Source: GCA-2686265 sp036010965 (lineage in GTDB: Bacteria > Planctomycetota > UBA1135 > GCA-002686595). From it: a DNA stretch of 64,000 nucleotides. The stretch lies in contig DASCMO010000103.1 in assembly GCA_036010965.1 (NCBI GenBank), positions 1 through 64,000 on the forward strand. The letters are read 5' to 3'. The notes beneath the pieces are model-generated. The model made no database searches. It was given only the letters and a program-made list of their open reading frames with translations, and was not told the origin of the DNA. A program made the position numbers and the translations under genes. This document shows, in pieces, positions 9,269 to 18,278 of the stretch. Numbering within the stretch: position 1 is the stretch's first letter; every line of letters starts with the position of its first letter.

Positions 9269-10552
9269 TCAAAGCAGACCCAGCTCGCCGGCCATGTCAC
9301 GGATCGCGGGGTGTTCGACGAGGAGCTGGAACTTCTCCGCTTTGCGGGTGTGGTAGCCCGACAGCCATTCCTCGATCCCCGGAAGGCGGACGAACTCGAA
9401 GGCCGCCTGGTCCGCCATCTCCGCGTCCCCCATGCCGATGATCAATTCGACGAGGGTGGCCACGGCCTGGCCGGTCTCCTTGCGCTCCCAGTGCCACTTG
9501 GCCTGCTGCATGCGGTCAGTGAAGTAGGCCTCGCGCTCCGTGGTGAGGGAGTCACGCAGCTCCGTACACGCATCAAAATCCCCGGTCGAAGCGCCCGCCT
9601 CGAACGCCGTGAGCATCTCGAACGACTTGCGGTAGTCGCGGGGTTTGGCCCATGTCATCGTCTTGATCTCGTAGGCGACGTCGGTGAAAGTCGGCGGCTC
9701 GTGCATCTTCGCGATCGACGCATACCGCGTCTGATAGCGATTCACCCACGGAAGCTCCGGATGCTGGGGCCAACGTTTTCTGAAGTCCGCACAGCGCTTG
9801 AGGAACACTCGCGCCCGCTCGCGGGGCACGTTGTCGCCGAGCAAGCGCTTGTTGACAAAGCCCTTCAGCTGCGTCTCGAAGTGCTTCGAACCCTCGACAT
9901 TCCACGCCGCCACTTCCGCAGCCGCGTCGCGCTTGGCGATCTTGCGCTGGAGCTCCTCCAGCTGCGGGCGCAACTCGGGAGCGAGGGTGAGGTCGATGCG
10001 CTCGATCTCCTGCTCCGCGCGCCCGATCGCTCCCTCGTTGAAGTTCTCGATGGCGACCCTCAACCGCTCGTGAGGGTTGTAGGCCACTTCGCCTGCGTCG
10101 CCGATCCAGCCCTGGCCGACGAAGTAGATCACCAGGCCGCTGGCCGCCAGGATCAGCACGATCCCCCAGGTCGGAATGCTGCGCTTGACCGTCCGCCGGG
10201 TGCGCGTGACCGAAGGCCGCGCCGCGGCCTTGCGCTCGACGGTGCCGGAAGACGCGGGCTGCTTCGATCCATCGCTGACGTTGAATACGGCGGCCCCGAT
10301 GCGGAATTCTCCGTTGCTCGGGACACGCGTCGGGCCATTCACCGGTCTGCCGAGGATGGTGGGCGGCGCGACGCCAGGACGGGGCGTGAGGATCGCCTCT
10401 TCCGTCGTGATCTCCAGCTCGGCGTGCACCTCGGCCACATCGGGCGAGCTGAGTTTGAGGGTGCAGCTCTCCCCGCTCCCGATGGTGATCTTGCCGGGGT
10501 TCAGCTTGAAGGAGCGCTGCGTGCCGCCGTCGTCGAGGGTCAGTCTTGCCAT
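9269..10552 (-). CDS. FHA-domain single-pass membrane protein
   Basis: 427 residues. Residues 1-95 form a forkhead-associated domain (FKLNPGKITIGSGESCTLKLSSPDVAEVHAEL), where IGSG and VAEVHAEL correspond to the phosphothreonine-binding loops; the usual Arg/Ser/His set is only partly kept (GSGES, EVHAE). A basic linker (VTRTRRTVKRSIPTW) precedes one membrane helix at about 127-146 (GIVLILAASGLVIYFVGQGW). The C-terminal 280 residues are helical and probably face the periplasm. Its start overlaps the end of the CAP-lipoprotein gene by 13 bases. It could link phosphorylation inside the cell to an envelope process (inference). Confidence 0.75.
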   Translation of the reverse strand: MARLTLDDGGTQRSFKLNPGKITIGSGESCTLKLSSPDVAEVHAELEITTEEAILTPRPGVAPPTILGRPVNGPTRVPSNGEFRIGAAVFNVSDGSKQPASSGTVERKAAARPSVTRTRRTVKRSIPTWGIVLILAASGLVIYFVGQGWIGDAGEVAYNPHERLRVAIENFNEGAIGRAEQEIERIDLTLAPELRPQLEELQRKIAKRDAAAEVAAWNVEGSKHFETQLKGFVNKRLLGDNVPRERARVFLKRCADFRKRWPQHPELPWVNRYQTRYASIAKMHEPPTFTDVAYEIKTMTWAKPRDYRKSFEMLTAFEAGASTGDFDACTELRDSLTTEREAYFTDRMQQAKWHWERKETGQAVATLVELIIGMGDAEMADQAAFEFVRLPGIEEWLSGYHTRKAEKFQLLVEHPAIRDMAGELGLL

Positions 10553-12783
10553 GTGTGCAGGTCGGTCTCGAACGCTCGGCTCACGCCGAAGTTCTGGGTC
10601 CAGTAGCGGCCCCGCTGAGCACTCGCCATCTCGCGATGCCCCGGGGAGAGGATGTTCCGATGGTGTCCGCTGGAGCGAATCCAGCCCGAGTGAGCGCCGC
10701 CGGGATCTCCCGACCCCGCGTGACAGTTCTCACCCACACCGGAAGTGTAGCCGCAAAGCCGCATGCGATCCCCGGGCGTCCGGCGCTCGGGATCGGGCTC
10801 GGTGTGCCCGAAATCACCGCTGTTCGCCATGTAGTCGGAGTGCATGACCGCGGCGGCCTGAATGGCAGCGTTCCAGGCCAGCGCTCGGCGCCCGAACATG
10901 ACCCGGTAGGCGTTGGTGATCTCCACCTGCACGCGCTCGCCGTTCGACGGCTGCTGCTCGTCGGGTCGCGAGTCCACCGCCCAATTGCGACCGTTGAGGT
11001 CGCGGACGGCGCGGTCGCGGGCAAGGCGGTCGCGCTCCTCAACAGTCCAGGCGAAGTCGTGCAAGGTGAGGGGGTCGAGGCGAGTCTCGACCGCGAACAG
11101 CCACTCGGGGATCTCTGTGGGCCACTCAAAGGCGACCTCCACCTCCTCCGAACGCTCGAGCACCCACGCCAGCTCCTCCGTACCCTCCCGGAAGGCCCTG
11201 GAGACGGACACGGCGCGGCCGGCCTCCCAGGCATCACGCAGCCTCGCCACCCGATCATCGACGCGCGCCTGGACCTCCGGGTAGAGCTTCGCCTTCTCCC
11301 AGGGCACCGCGGGCGCGCGGTAGGGGTAGAAGTACTCCACGGTGTCGAAGATCAACTCGAGCGCGGCCTCACGCTGCAGATCGAGCGCGCGACGCAGCTC
11401 CGCGAGTTGTTCGAGGTTTCGCAGGGTCTTGCCGCGCTTGATGCCTCGCAGGGCGCGCTCCCAGCGCACGGTGAGCGCACGATGGAGCGCCGGCGAGGCG
11501 CTCTCCTCCAGGTCGTCCAGGGCTTCGAAGGCTTCGTCGCGCTTCGTCGCGACTGCTCCGGCCAGCTCCGACTCGAGCTCATCGATCCTGGCCAAGAGCA
11601 GGGTCCGCTCGAACTCCGGGCGCTCAAGCCAGCGGCCCGAGTCGAAGACGTAGCCTCCATCGGGAACCTCTTCGGCGCGCTGGCGGGCGATGATGTCCCA
11701 TGCCTCTTCCTCCCTCAGAATCTCGCGCTTCACGAGGCGCGGGAGTTGCGCGAGGGCAGCGCTGCACTGCGCCGCACTGCCGCGCAGCAGGCGCTCGTCG
11801 AGCAGGCCCAGCTCGGCCTCCTGGGAGAGCTCCGACAGGCGTGCCGCCTCCTCCAGGACCTCCAGGGAGAGCGCCTCCCAGGTGATAAACCCGCCGGCCA
11901 GGCTGAGGCCCTCGGGGCTCGCAGCCCTGATCGCGCAACGCTCGGCGAAGCGCTCGGGATCGCGCGCGCGTCCGGCGGCGATCTCCTCGCGCAGGCGGTA
12001 GCGCCGCTCAAGCCCGCGGGCACGGGCGATGTAGGCGTTGCGCTCGGCTCCCGGCCGGGCGGCAAAGCCCGCATCGATCCAGCGCTCGGCGGCGGCGAGC
12101 AGGTCGGTGGAGGTCTCGGGCGCTCCGGCCCCAGAGGGCGAATCCGTCTCCAATCCAGCGGCGGCCTCGCGCGCCCCCCCGGCGGGCTCCACGGGCCCGC
12201 TAGCGGCCGGGGCTCTGGCGCCCGCGCGCGGTTCGGTGAGGGCCTTGGACCCAAGCTCGCGAGAGGGCCTCTCCACCGGCGGGCCGCCGGCGAGAGCGCG
12301 CTCGGGCGCGGGTGCCTCGAAGCGCTCATGACGAACGACGACCGAGGGCTCGCCCTCGATCTCGTTATCCGCCAGCTCATCGGAGTGGTAGCCGGTCGGG
12401 TGGATGGGCCTGTGAGCGGAACCGCCGCGCTCCGCCAGCCGGTCATAGGTCTCGCTGCGGGCCAGCTCGACCCACTCGCGGGCGACCGGATCGTCCCCGT
12501 CGAAGACCAGGCTCTCGAGGTTCTCCAGGGCCTGGCGCGGGTCGATCCGCCCGAACCCCTCGAGGCGTTCCGTCAGGGAACTGCGCGTGCCACGGCGCTT
12601 GAGGATCAGGGTCCGAAGCGCTCGGGCGTCCGCGCTCTCGCGGCCCTCCAGGGAGGACTCCGCGCGCTCCAGATTCCCTTTGGAGTAGTAGAAGCGCGCC
12701 GACTCCACGGCCCCGCCACCTCCGCCGCAGGCGGCCTGCAGGGAGAGGGCGACGACGAGCGCGAGAGGGATGATGCGGCTCAT
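10540..12783 (-). CDS. large lipoprotein with C-terminal CAP/SCP domain
   Basis: 747 residues. The start at 12783 gives a clean lipoprotein signal (MSRIIPLALVVALSLQAACGGGGG). The middle is long, charged and helical, with coiled-coil-like character around residues 300-560 and a low-complexity Ala/Pro/Glu stretch near 170-240. The last 150 residues form a CAP (cysteine-rich secretory protein, SCP/PR-1) domain: NAYRVMFGRRALAWNAAIQAAAVMHSDYMA, FGHTEPDP, GENCHAGSGDP and WIRSSGHHRNIL, with the two His and Glu residues of the usual cavity. Such domains bind lipids or act on the cell surface, with few known functions in bacteria. It lies 60 bases after the sigma-54 activator gene and overlaps the FHA gene. 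Confidence 0.82.
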   Translation of the reverse strand: MSRIIPLALVVALSLQAACGGGGGAVESARFYYSKGNLERAESSLEGRESADARALRTLILKRRGTRSSLTERLEGFGRIDPRQALENLESLVFDGDDPVAREWVELARSETYDRLAERGGSAHRPIHPTGYHSDELADNEIEGEPSVVVRHERFEAPAPERALAGGPPVERPSRELGSKALTEPRAGARAPAASGPVEPAGGAREAAAGLETDSPSGAGAPETSTDLLAAAERWIDAGFAARPGAERNAYIARARGLERRYRLREEIAAGRARDPERFAERCAIRAASPEGLSLAGGFITWEALSLEVLEEAARLSELSQEAELGLLDERLLRGSAAQCSAALAQLPRLVKREILREEEAWDIIARQRAEEVPDGGYVFDSGRWLERPEFERTLLLARIDELESELAGAVATKRDEAFEALDDLEESASPALHRALTVRWERALRGIKRGKTLRNLEQLAELRRALDLQREAALELIFDTVEYFYPYRAPAVPWEKAKLYPEVQARVDDRVARLRDAWEAGRAVSVSRAFREGTEELAWVLERSEEVEVAFEWPTEIPEWLFAVETRLDPLTLHDFAWTVEERDRLARDRAVRDLNGRNWAVDSRPDEQQPSNGERVQVEITNAYRVMFGRRALAWNAAIQAAAVMHSDYMANSGDFGHTEPDPERRTPGDRMRLCGYTSGVGENCHAGSGDPGGAHSGWIRSSGHHRNILSPGHREMASAQRGRYWTQNFGVSRAFETDLHTWQD

Positions 12784-12843
12784 GAAAAGGCCAGGGTAGC
12801 CAGCGGCGAATCGGAAGGGGAATCCGGGCTCCTGGAACACCGG

Positions 12844-13746
12844 CTATACCCCTTTCAAGAGCCGAGGCGACAGATCCTCCGCGCTGATCGTGTCCCCGCT
12901 CAGCACGGCGGCGCGGCAGATCTCATTCTCCAGCTCGCGCACGTTTCCCGGCCAGTTCCAGGCCTCCAGGGCCGCGCTGGCGCTCCCGTCCAGGGTGAGT
13001 TCGCGCCCCAGTTCCTCCCCCACGCGTGCCAGAAAGTGGCTCGTGAGGAGCGTGATGTCGCCCTCGCGCTCGCGCAAAGGCGGCAAGTCGATGGTGATGA
13101 CATTCAGGCGAAAGAAGAGGTCCTCGCGGAATGTCCTCTCGGCGCACATGGCCGTCAGGTCCTTATTCGTGGCGGCGACCACGCGCACATCGACCTTCTT
13201 GACCTTGTTGGAGCCCACCGGACGAACCTCTCCGTCCTGCAACACCCGCAGCAGCTTGGACTGCATGCCCAGGGGCATATCGCCGATCTCATCGAGGAAG
13301 ACCGTGCCCTTGTCAGCGACCACGAAGTGACCGGCGCGGTCGGCGACGGCCCCGGTGAAGGCCCCGCGCACGTGCCCGAAGAGCTCGCTCTCCAGCAAGT
13401 TGGCCGGCACCGCGGCGCAATTCTCGGCCACGAATGCCCCCTCCCGGCGGCCGCTCCCGTCGTGGATCGCGCGCGCCGCGTACTCCTTGCCCGTGCCGGT
13501 CTCCCCGAGGATCAGGACGGATACATTGCTGGGCGCGACCTTTTCCAGCAGGTCGAAGACGGCCTCCATCTGCGGGCTCGCGCCGATCATGCCGAAACGT
13601 CCGGGCAGGACGTCAGCCGTGCCCGACGTCCGGGGCGCGGCACACAGGGCGCGCCACTCCTCGCTTAGCGCCCCCCACGCTCCCGCGTCGCGGGCCTCGG
13701 TGACGAGGGCTTGCAGACGCTCGCGTAATTCCTTCTCGTCGCTCAT
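12844..13746 (-). CDS. sigma-54-dependent activator AAA+ ATPase lacking a DNA-binding domain
   Basis: 300 residues. The central AAA+ domain is complete: Walker A GETGTGKE (81-88), the sigma-54 contact loop GAFTGA (128-133), Walker B FLDEIGD (150-156), sensor I AATN, the arginine finger region FREDLFFRLNV, and the NWPGNVRELEN lid. The N-terminal 50 residues are a short unrecognised segment rather than a receiver, and the protein stops soon after the lid, so no Fis-type helix-turn-helix is present. Such activators can work from solution, without an enhancer site. The start overlaps the helicase stop (ATGA). Its target promoters are not visible here. Confidence 0.88.
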   Translation of the reverse strand: MSDEKELRERLQALVTEARDAGAWGALSEEWRALCAAPRTSGTADVLPGRFGMIGASPQMEAVFDLLEKVAPSNVSVLILGETGTGKEYAARAIHDGSGRREGAFVAENCAAVPANLLESELFGHVRGAFTGAVADRAGHFVVADKGTVFLDEIGDMPLGMQSKLLRVLQDGEVRPVGSNKVKKVDVRVVAATNKDLTAMCAERTFREDLFFRLNVITIDLPPLREREGDITLLTSHFLARVGEELGRELTLDGSASAALEAWNWPGNVRELENEICRAAVLSGDTISAEDLSPRLLKGV

Positions 13747-15956
13747 CGCAACCGCTTCAGCTTGGCGTACGCCAGCAGCAGGTGCTTACTCCCGTACACG
13801 GGGAAGTGAACGGTCGCCCTGGCGTTGACGCCAGCCCCCTGCAAGGCCTCGATCGTGCCCCGACCGAAGTGGTCATGCGCGACCGCTTCTCCGACACGCA
13901 GCTTCGCGTACTCGCCTTCGGGCGCTTCGAAGGCGCCCAATCCCTCGTCCTCCCCCTCGCCCTCCGAGCCCTCGATCAGTTCGGGCGGGATCTCCTCGAG
14001 GAAACGCGAGGCGATGCGCGTGGACTCCTGTCCGAAGTGCAACCGGCACGCGGCGTGGGTCAGGAACAGGCGCTCGCGGGCGCGAGTCATCCCCACATAG
14101 AGCAAGCGCCGCTCCTCCTCAAGCCCCTCGTCCCCTTCGGATTCAGTGAGCGCCCGGTAATGCGGGAGGAGTTCCTCCTCGAGGCCGATGATGAAGACGT
14201 GGGGGAACTCGAGCCCCTTCGCGGCGTGCAGGGTCATGAGCGTGATCTGGCCCTGTCCGTCGGCCATCCCGTCGGTCTCACCGACGAGAGCAACGTCCTG
14301 CAAGAAACCCCGCAGGCCACCCTCGGGGTAGAGCTTGTCGAACTCGGACGCGTGGGAGTGGAGCTCGTCCACGTTCGTCTCGCGGTCCGCGCCCGTGCCG
14401 TCGTCCAGCTGAGCGATCCAGGCCTGCAGGTCGATCTCTTCCAGCAGCGCGTCCATAGCGGTCGCGGCCGGGACGTCGCCGACCTCGTTCAGCCGATCCA
14501 TCAGCTCGGCGAAAGCGACCACGCCCTTGCGCGCACGCCCGCGCAGCATCTCCCGCACCTCGGTCGAGCGCGCGGCTTCGAGCAGGGGCAGACGGCGATC
14601 TGCCGCCCAGGAGGCGAGGCGCTCCAGGCTGCGGTCCCCGACGCCGCGGCGCGGGGAGTTGATCACGCGCATGAAGGCGACGTCATCGGTGGGATTGACG
14701 ACCAGCTTCAGGTAGCCGATCAAGTCCCGCACCTCGCGCCGCGCGTAGAACTCGACGCCGCCGACGACCTGGTAGGAGATCTTCGCCAGGCTCAACTGGG
14801 TCTCCAGGGCGCGCTGCATGAAGTTGGCGCGGTAGAAGACGGCGATCGAGTTGAGGGGCGTGCCCGCACGCTCCAGGGCCCGGATCTGCAAGGCGACCTC
14901 ACGACCCTCGTCGTTCTCGTCGGCGCACTCCAGGACACAGATTAGCTCTCCCTCCTGCGCCTCGGACCAGAGGTCCTTCTCCTTGCGCTCCGCGTTGTTG
15001 CGGATCACCGCCTGAGCGGCCTTGAGGATGTTGCGGGTAGAGCGGTAGTTCTGCTCGAGCTTGATGACGCGTGGAGCACCAAAATCCTGCTCGAAGTCGA
15101 GGATGTTGCGCAGGTCCGCCCCCCTCCAGGCGTAGATCGACTGGTCGGGATCGCCACAGACGGCCACGTTCCCGTGGAAGCTGGAGAGGTGCCGCGTCAG
15201 CATGTACTGGACGCGGTTCGTGTCCTGATACTCGTCGACGCTCACATAGCGAAAACGGCTCGAGTAGGCGTCGCGCACACCGGGATGCTTCTCGAAGACC
15301 GCGAGGGTCTTCAGCAGCAGGTCGTCGAAGTCGAGGGCGTTGCTCGAGCGCAAGGCCTCCTCGTAGGCCTTCATCACGCGGCTGAAGACCTCCTCCTCGA
15401 TCCCCTCGCCCTCGTCGGGGAGGGTGCCCGCATCCGGGCCGTTCTTCCAGTCGCTGATCCAGCCCCCCACCGCGGCAGGGCGGAAGCGCGTCCGGTCGTA
15501 GTTCTTCTCGCGCAGGATCTTCCTGATCAGGGCGTTGCGGTCCGAGGTGTCGTAGATCGAGAAGTCCCTCGTCCAGCCGGCGTCGAGGACCTCGATCTCG
15601 CGCCGCAAGAGTCGCGCGCACATCGAGTGGAAGGTGCAGATCCAGGCGCCGCGCAAGGAGAGCATGCGCTCCACACGCTCGCGCATCTCACGGGCGGCCT
15701 TGTTGGTGAAGGTGATCGCCAGGATCTCGTCCGCGCGCGCGCCGTGCTCGGTGACCAGCCACGCGATGCGGTGGGTCACGACGCGCGTCTTGCCCGAACC
15801 AGGCCCGGCCAGGATCAGGAGCGGACCCTCACCGTGGGTCACGGCCTCCCGCTGAGGTTCATTCAGCCCGTCCAGAAGCCCCGGAATGGGGTCGGGAGCG
15901 ATCGGAGCCTCCCCCGCACCGGCCTGCAGGCCTCTGACGTCCATCCAGTCCACCAT
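13743..15956 (-). CDS. UvrD/PcrA-type superfamily 1A DNA helicase
   Basis: 737 residues from ATG 15956; the next in-frame ATG at 15944 has a better GGTGGA sequence before it, so the start is uncertain by four codons. All SF1A motifs are seen in order: NEPQREAV (Q motif), AGPGSGKT (motif I), TFTNKAAREM (Ia), VDEYQDTN (II), VCGDPDQSIYAWRGAD (III), QNYRST (IV), MTLHAAKGLEFPHVFI (V) and VGMTRARERL (VI). The end carries the Tudor-like tail of PcrA (VGEAVAHDHFGRGTI). It unwinds DNA 3' to 5' in excision and mismatch repair and removes RecA or stalled polymerase. It heads the minus-strand run and is divergent from the coiled-coil/actin unit. Confidence 0.9.
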   Translation of the reverse strand: MVDWMDVRGLQAGAGEAPIAPDPIPGLLDGLNEPQREAVTHGEGPLLILAGPGSGKTRVVTHRIAWLVTEHGARADEILAITFTNKAAREMRERVERMLSLRGAWICTFHSMCARLLRREIEVLDAGWTRDFSIYDTSDRNALIRKILREKNYDRTRFRPAAVGGWISDWKNGPDAGTLPDEGEGIEEEVFSRVMKAYEEALRSSNALDFDDLLLKTLAVFEKHPGVRDAYSSRFRYVSVDEYQDTNRVQYMLTRHLSSFHGNVAVCGDPDQSIYAWRGADLRNILDFEQDFGAPRVIKLEQNYRSTRNILKAAQAVIRNNAERKEKDLWSEAQEGELICVLECADENDEGREVALQIRALERAGTPLNSIAVFYRANFMQRALETQLSLAKISYQVVGGVEFYARREVRDLIGYLKLVVNPTDDVAFMRVINSPRRGVGDRSLERLASWAADRRLPLLEAARSTEVREMLRGRARKGVVAFAELMDRLNEVGDVPAATAMDALLEEIDLQAWIAQLDDGTGADRETNVDELHSHASEFDKLYPEGGLRGFLQDVALVGETDGMADGQGQITLMTLHAAKGLEFPHVFIIGLEEELLPHYRALTESEGDEGLEEERRLLYVGMTRARERLFLTHAACRLHFGQESTRIASRFLEEIPPELIEGSEGEGEDEGLGAFEAPEGEYAKLRVGEAVAHDHFGRGTIEALQGAGVNARATVHFPVYGSKHLLLAYAKLKRLR

Positions 15957-16118
15957 GGGGACCGCGCATTGTAACCGCCTGCAGGCGCACGCCCAGAGGC
16001 TCCCGCTTTCTCGTTCCACTAAAGACCGTCGCCGACGGGGGTCGATACGGGAGCGCGACCCTCGACCGGTCTCTCTCCGGTCACGATCCAGGCCCTTCCC
16101 GGCGGGTCCTCCCTAGGT

Positions 16119-16976
16119 ATGTTCGAGTCGATCCGACGCAAACAGAGCGCCGCCACGCGCCACAGCCAGCTTCCCGCGACCACCAAGTCCGCGGCCGGAG
16201 ACAATAAAGAGGTCCTCGGCAAGCGCTCGCGGCGCCTGAACCTCGTCAACCAAGCTCACCTGCTGCGCTCCATCGAGGAGGCCGTGCGGCGCGGATTGAC
16301 CGATCGTCTCGACGGCGTGGACGACGAGACCCTGGCCAGGATCACGAGCACCACCAAGGCCGAGCTGCTCACGCTCCTCAAAGCCGGCGCCCAGGCCGTT
16401 CGCGGGCTCTCCAAGGAGAAGTTTCTCGAGGAGGCCGAGCGCGATCGCCAGCGCATCGTCGCCGAGCGCGAGCAGGCCAGCGAGGATCTGCAGGCGCTGC
16501 TGGAGCAGGTCGACGTCCGGCGCGGCGAGATGCTGCGCGCGCGCGAGGAACTGGAGGAAGAGTCGCGGCGCAGCGGCGACGCCCAGGACGAGGCGCTGAT
16601 GCGCCGCGTCGAGACGCTCTTCGAAGAGGGCGACTACGCAGCCGAGGCCGCCGACCTGCGCGAGCAAGTGACTGCGCTCCTGTTGGGTTCGGTTCGCAGC
16701 GAGCGCGACAAGGTCGTGGCGGCTCAGATGTCCGATCACCGCCAGTCGGTCGAGAACTTTGAGCGGCGGATCACCAAGCTCACGCGCTCCCTCGAGGTGA
16801 CCGAGGATGAGCTGCGGCGCATGGCCGAGAGGAAGGAGGTCGAACCGGGGGTCGCCTCCGTCTTCCGCACGGTCCAGGGCTTGAACGCCGGCGAGGACGA
16901 CCTCGAGGCCAAGACTGAGATGATGGCAAGCATCTTCGAGGCCAACATGACCCTACAGAAGGGCGCCGAGGCCTGA
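16119..16976 (+). CDS. coiled-coil protein encoded before the MamK-like actin
   Basis: 285 residues, no signal peptide or membrane segment. It is strongly charged and helical; residues about 95-150 (EEAERDRQRIVAEREQASEDLQALLEQVDVRRGEMLRAREELEEESRR) and 180-240 have heptad-like patterns. The first 35 residues are basic and probably disordered. I do not recognise a family. It is followed after 85 bases by the actin-like gene on the same strand, with only a 7-bp hairpin between, so the two are probably one transcript. A partner or adaptor of the filament is the most natural reading, but this is inferred from position only. Confidence 0.75.
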   Translation: MFESIRRKQSAATRHSQLPATTKSAAGDNKEVLGKRSRRLNLVNQAHLLRSIEEAVRRGLTDRLDGVDDETLARITSTTKAELLTLLKAGAQAVRGLSKEKFLEEAERDRQRIVAEREQASEDLQALLEQVDVRRGEMLRAREELEEESRRSGDAQDEALMRRVETLFEEGDYAAEAADLREQVTALLLGSVRSERDKVVAAQMSDHRQSVENFERRITKLTRSLEVTEDELRRMAERKEVEPGVASVFRTVQGLNAGEDDLEAKTEMMASIFEANMTLQKGAEA

Positions 16977-17004
16977 TGAGGCAGAGCCGGCCACGGATCA
17001 CGGC

Positions 17005-17025
17005 GGCGCGCAATCGGTGCGCGCC
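17005..17025 (+). other. intercistronic hairpin between coiled-coil and actin-like genes
   Basis: GGCGCGC (17005-17011), 7-nt loop, GCGCGCC (17019-17025): a perfect 7-bp GC stem. No T-tract follows, so full termination is unlikely. It could protect the mRNA end or make the two products at unequal levels (inference). Confidence 0.4.
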
Positions 17026-17061
17026 CGAAATCACGGATGGATTCACAAACCTGAAGGAAGC

Positions 17062-18159
17062 ATGGGCATGACCGATCTCGACGTACTGGAAAACACCGAG
17101 CAGAAGGGCAACGGCGCCGAGGCGACCGTGGAGGATGGCGTGCTGTACCTGGGGATCGACCTGGGCACATCGCGCACGTCCGTCACGGCGAGCAACGGCG
17201 AGCGCGTGACCCTGGCGTCCTACGTCGGCTACCCGAAGGACGTCATCAGCCGCAAACTGCTGAAGAAGGACGTGCTCTTCGGCGACGAGGCCCTGCAGAA
17301 GCGCCTGGCCCTGAACCTATTCCGCCCGCTCGCCAAGGGCGTGCTGAAGTTCAGTGAACAAGACGAAGACGACTACGAGGGAAACGTGAAGGCCGCAAAG
17401 GACCTGATCCGGGAGGCCATCCGCCTCGCCAAACCGCGCGCGGACGAGCTCGTCTACGCGGTCATCGGAGTGCCCGCCGAGGCCTCGATCCACAACCGCG
17501 AGGCGATCATCGAAGCCGCTCGCGAGAGTGTCGATTCGGTCATGCTGTGCTCCGAGCCCTTCTCTGTGGCCTACGGCCTCGACATGCTCGACGACGTGCT
17601 CGTGATCGACATCGGCGCGGGGACTACGGACCTGTGCCGCATGCACGGGACCATGCCCGACGAAGCCGACCAGCTCACCCTCGACTCGGCCGGAGACGCG
17701 GTGGACGAGAAGCTCGAAGAGGCACTGCGCGCGAGCTGCCCCGAGGCGCAGTTCACGCGTCAGATGGTCAAGAACATCAAGGAGCGCTTCGGCTCGATCA
17801 GCGAACGCGCGGACCAGGCGCTGGTGATGCTGCCCGTCGAAGGCAAGCCGACCGAGTTCGACGTGACCGAGGAGGTCCGCAAGGCCTGTCACACGATCGT
17901 CCCGCCCATCGTCGAGGGCCTCGGCAAGCTGATCGCGACCTTCGATCCGGAGTTCCAGGAGCGCCTGAAGGGCCGCGTCCTGCTCGCCGGCGGCGGCAGT
18001 CAGATCCAGGGCCTCGACAAGGCCATCGAGGCCGAGATGCTGCGTACCCTCGGCGGCGGTCAGGTGATCCGCATCGAGGAGCCGATGTACGGCGGGGCCA
18101 ACGGCGCCCTGAAGGTCGCCCACGACATGCCCGCCCAGTACTGGGAGAGCCTGCGCTAG
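17062..18159 (+). CDS. MamK-like bacterial actin
   Basis: 365 residues. ATG 17062 is chosen because GAAGGAAG lies just upstream; the frame is open further up but has no such site. Actin-fold motifs are clear: phosphate-1 LGIDLGTSRTSV (about 30-41), phosphate-2 VIDIGAGTTDL (181-191) and adenosine LLAGGGSQIQGL (307-318). The match to MamK, the magnetosome-aligning actin, is specific rather than general: GYPKDVISRKLL, AVIGVPAEAS, MLCSEPFSVAYGLD, GTMPDEADQLTL and the end LPxQYW (here MPAQYWESLR) follow the MamK pattern as I remember it. No other magnetosome gene is seen in the window. It probably forms ATP-driven filaments that position some cell component with the coiled-coil protein (inference). 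Confidence 0.9.
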   Translation: MGMTDLDVLENTEQKGNGAEATVEDGVLYLGIDLGTSRTSVTASNGERVTLASYVGYPKDVISRKLLKKDVLFGDEALQKRLALNLFRPLAKGVLKFSEQDEDDYEGNVKAAKDLIREAIRLAKPRADELVYAVIGVPAEASIHNREAIIEAARESVDSVMLCSEPFSVAYGLDMLDDVLVIDIGAGTTDLCRMHGTMPDEADQLTLDSAGDAVDEKLEEALRASCPEAQFTRQMVKNIKERFGSISERADQALVMLPVEGKPTEFDVTEEVRKACHTIVPPIVEGLGKLIATFDPEFQERLKGRVLLAGGGSQIQGLDKAIEAEMLRTLGGGQVIRIEEPMYGGANGALKVAHDMPAQYWESLR

Positions 18160-18217
18160 CACGCTGATCTGCCTTCTCGGCGTGCGCGCCGAGGGGCCGC
18201 GCGGTCACTGCAATCAA

Positions 18218-18256
18218 GCGGGGCCCCGACCAGATGGTCGGGGCCCCGCCTTGTTT
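18218..18256 (+). terminator. strong bidirectional terminator between convergent genes
   Basis: GCGGGGCCCCGACC (18218-18231), loop AGAT, and the exact complement GGTCGGGGCCCCGC (18236-18249), followed by CTTGTTT. The 14-bp perfect stem lies between the ends of the actin-like gene (18159) and the thioredoxin-like gene (18279). On the other strand the stem is followed by TTGATT, so it may stop both. Confidence 0.88.
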
Positions 18257-18278
18257 AGGGCCGGACAGGCTGCGCGGA

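Noticed and set aside
10546..13668. 1040-codon open frame on the plus strand
   Set aside because: It is antisense to the activator and CAP-lipoprotein genes, which show conserved motifs. High GC makes long shadow frames. The translated sequence is low in recognisable domains.
16119..18159. Magnetosome gene island
   Set aside because: Only a MamK-like gene is present; there are no mamA, B, E, I, M, O, P or Q homologues in the window.
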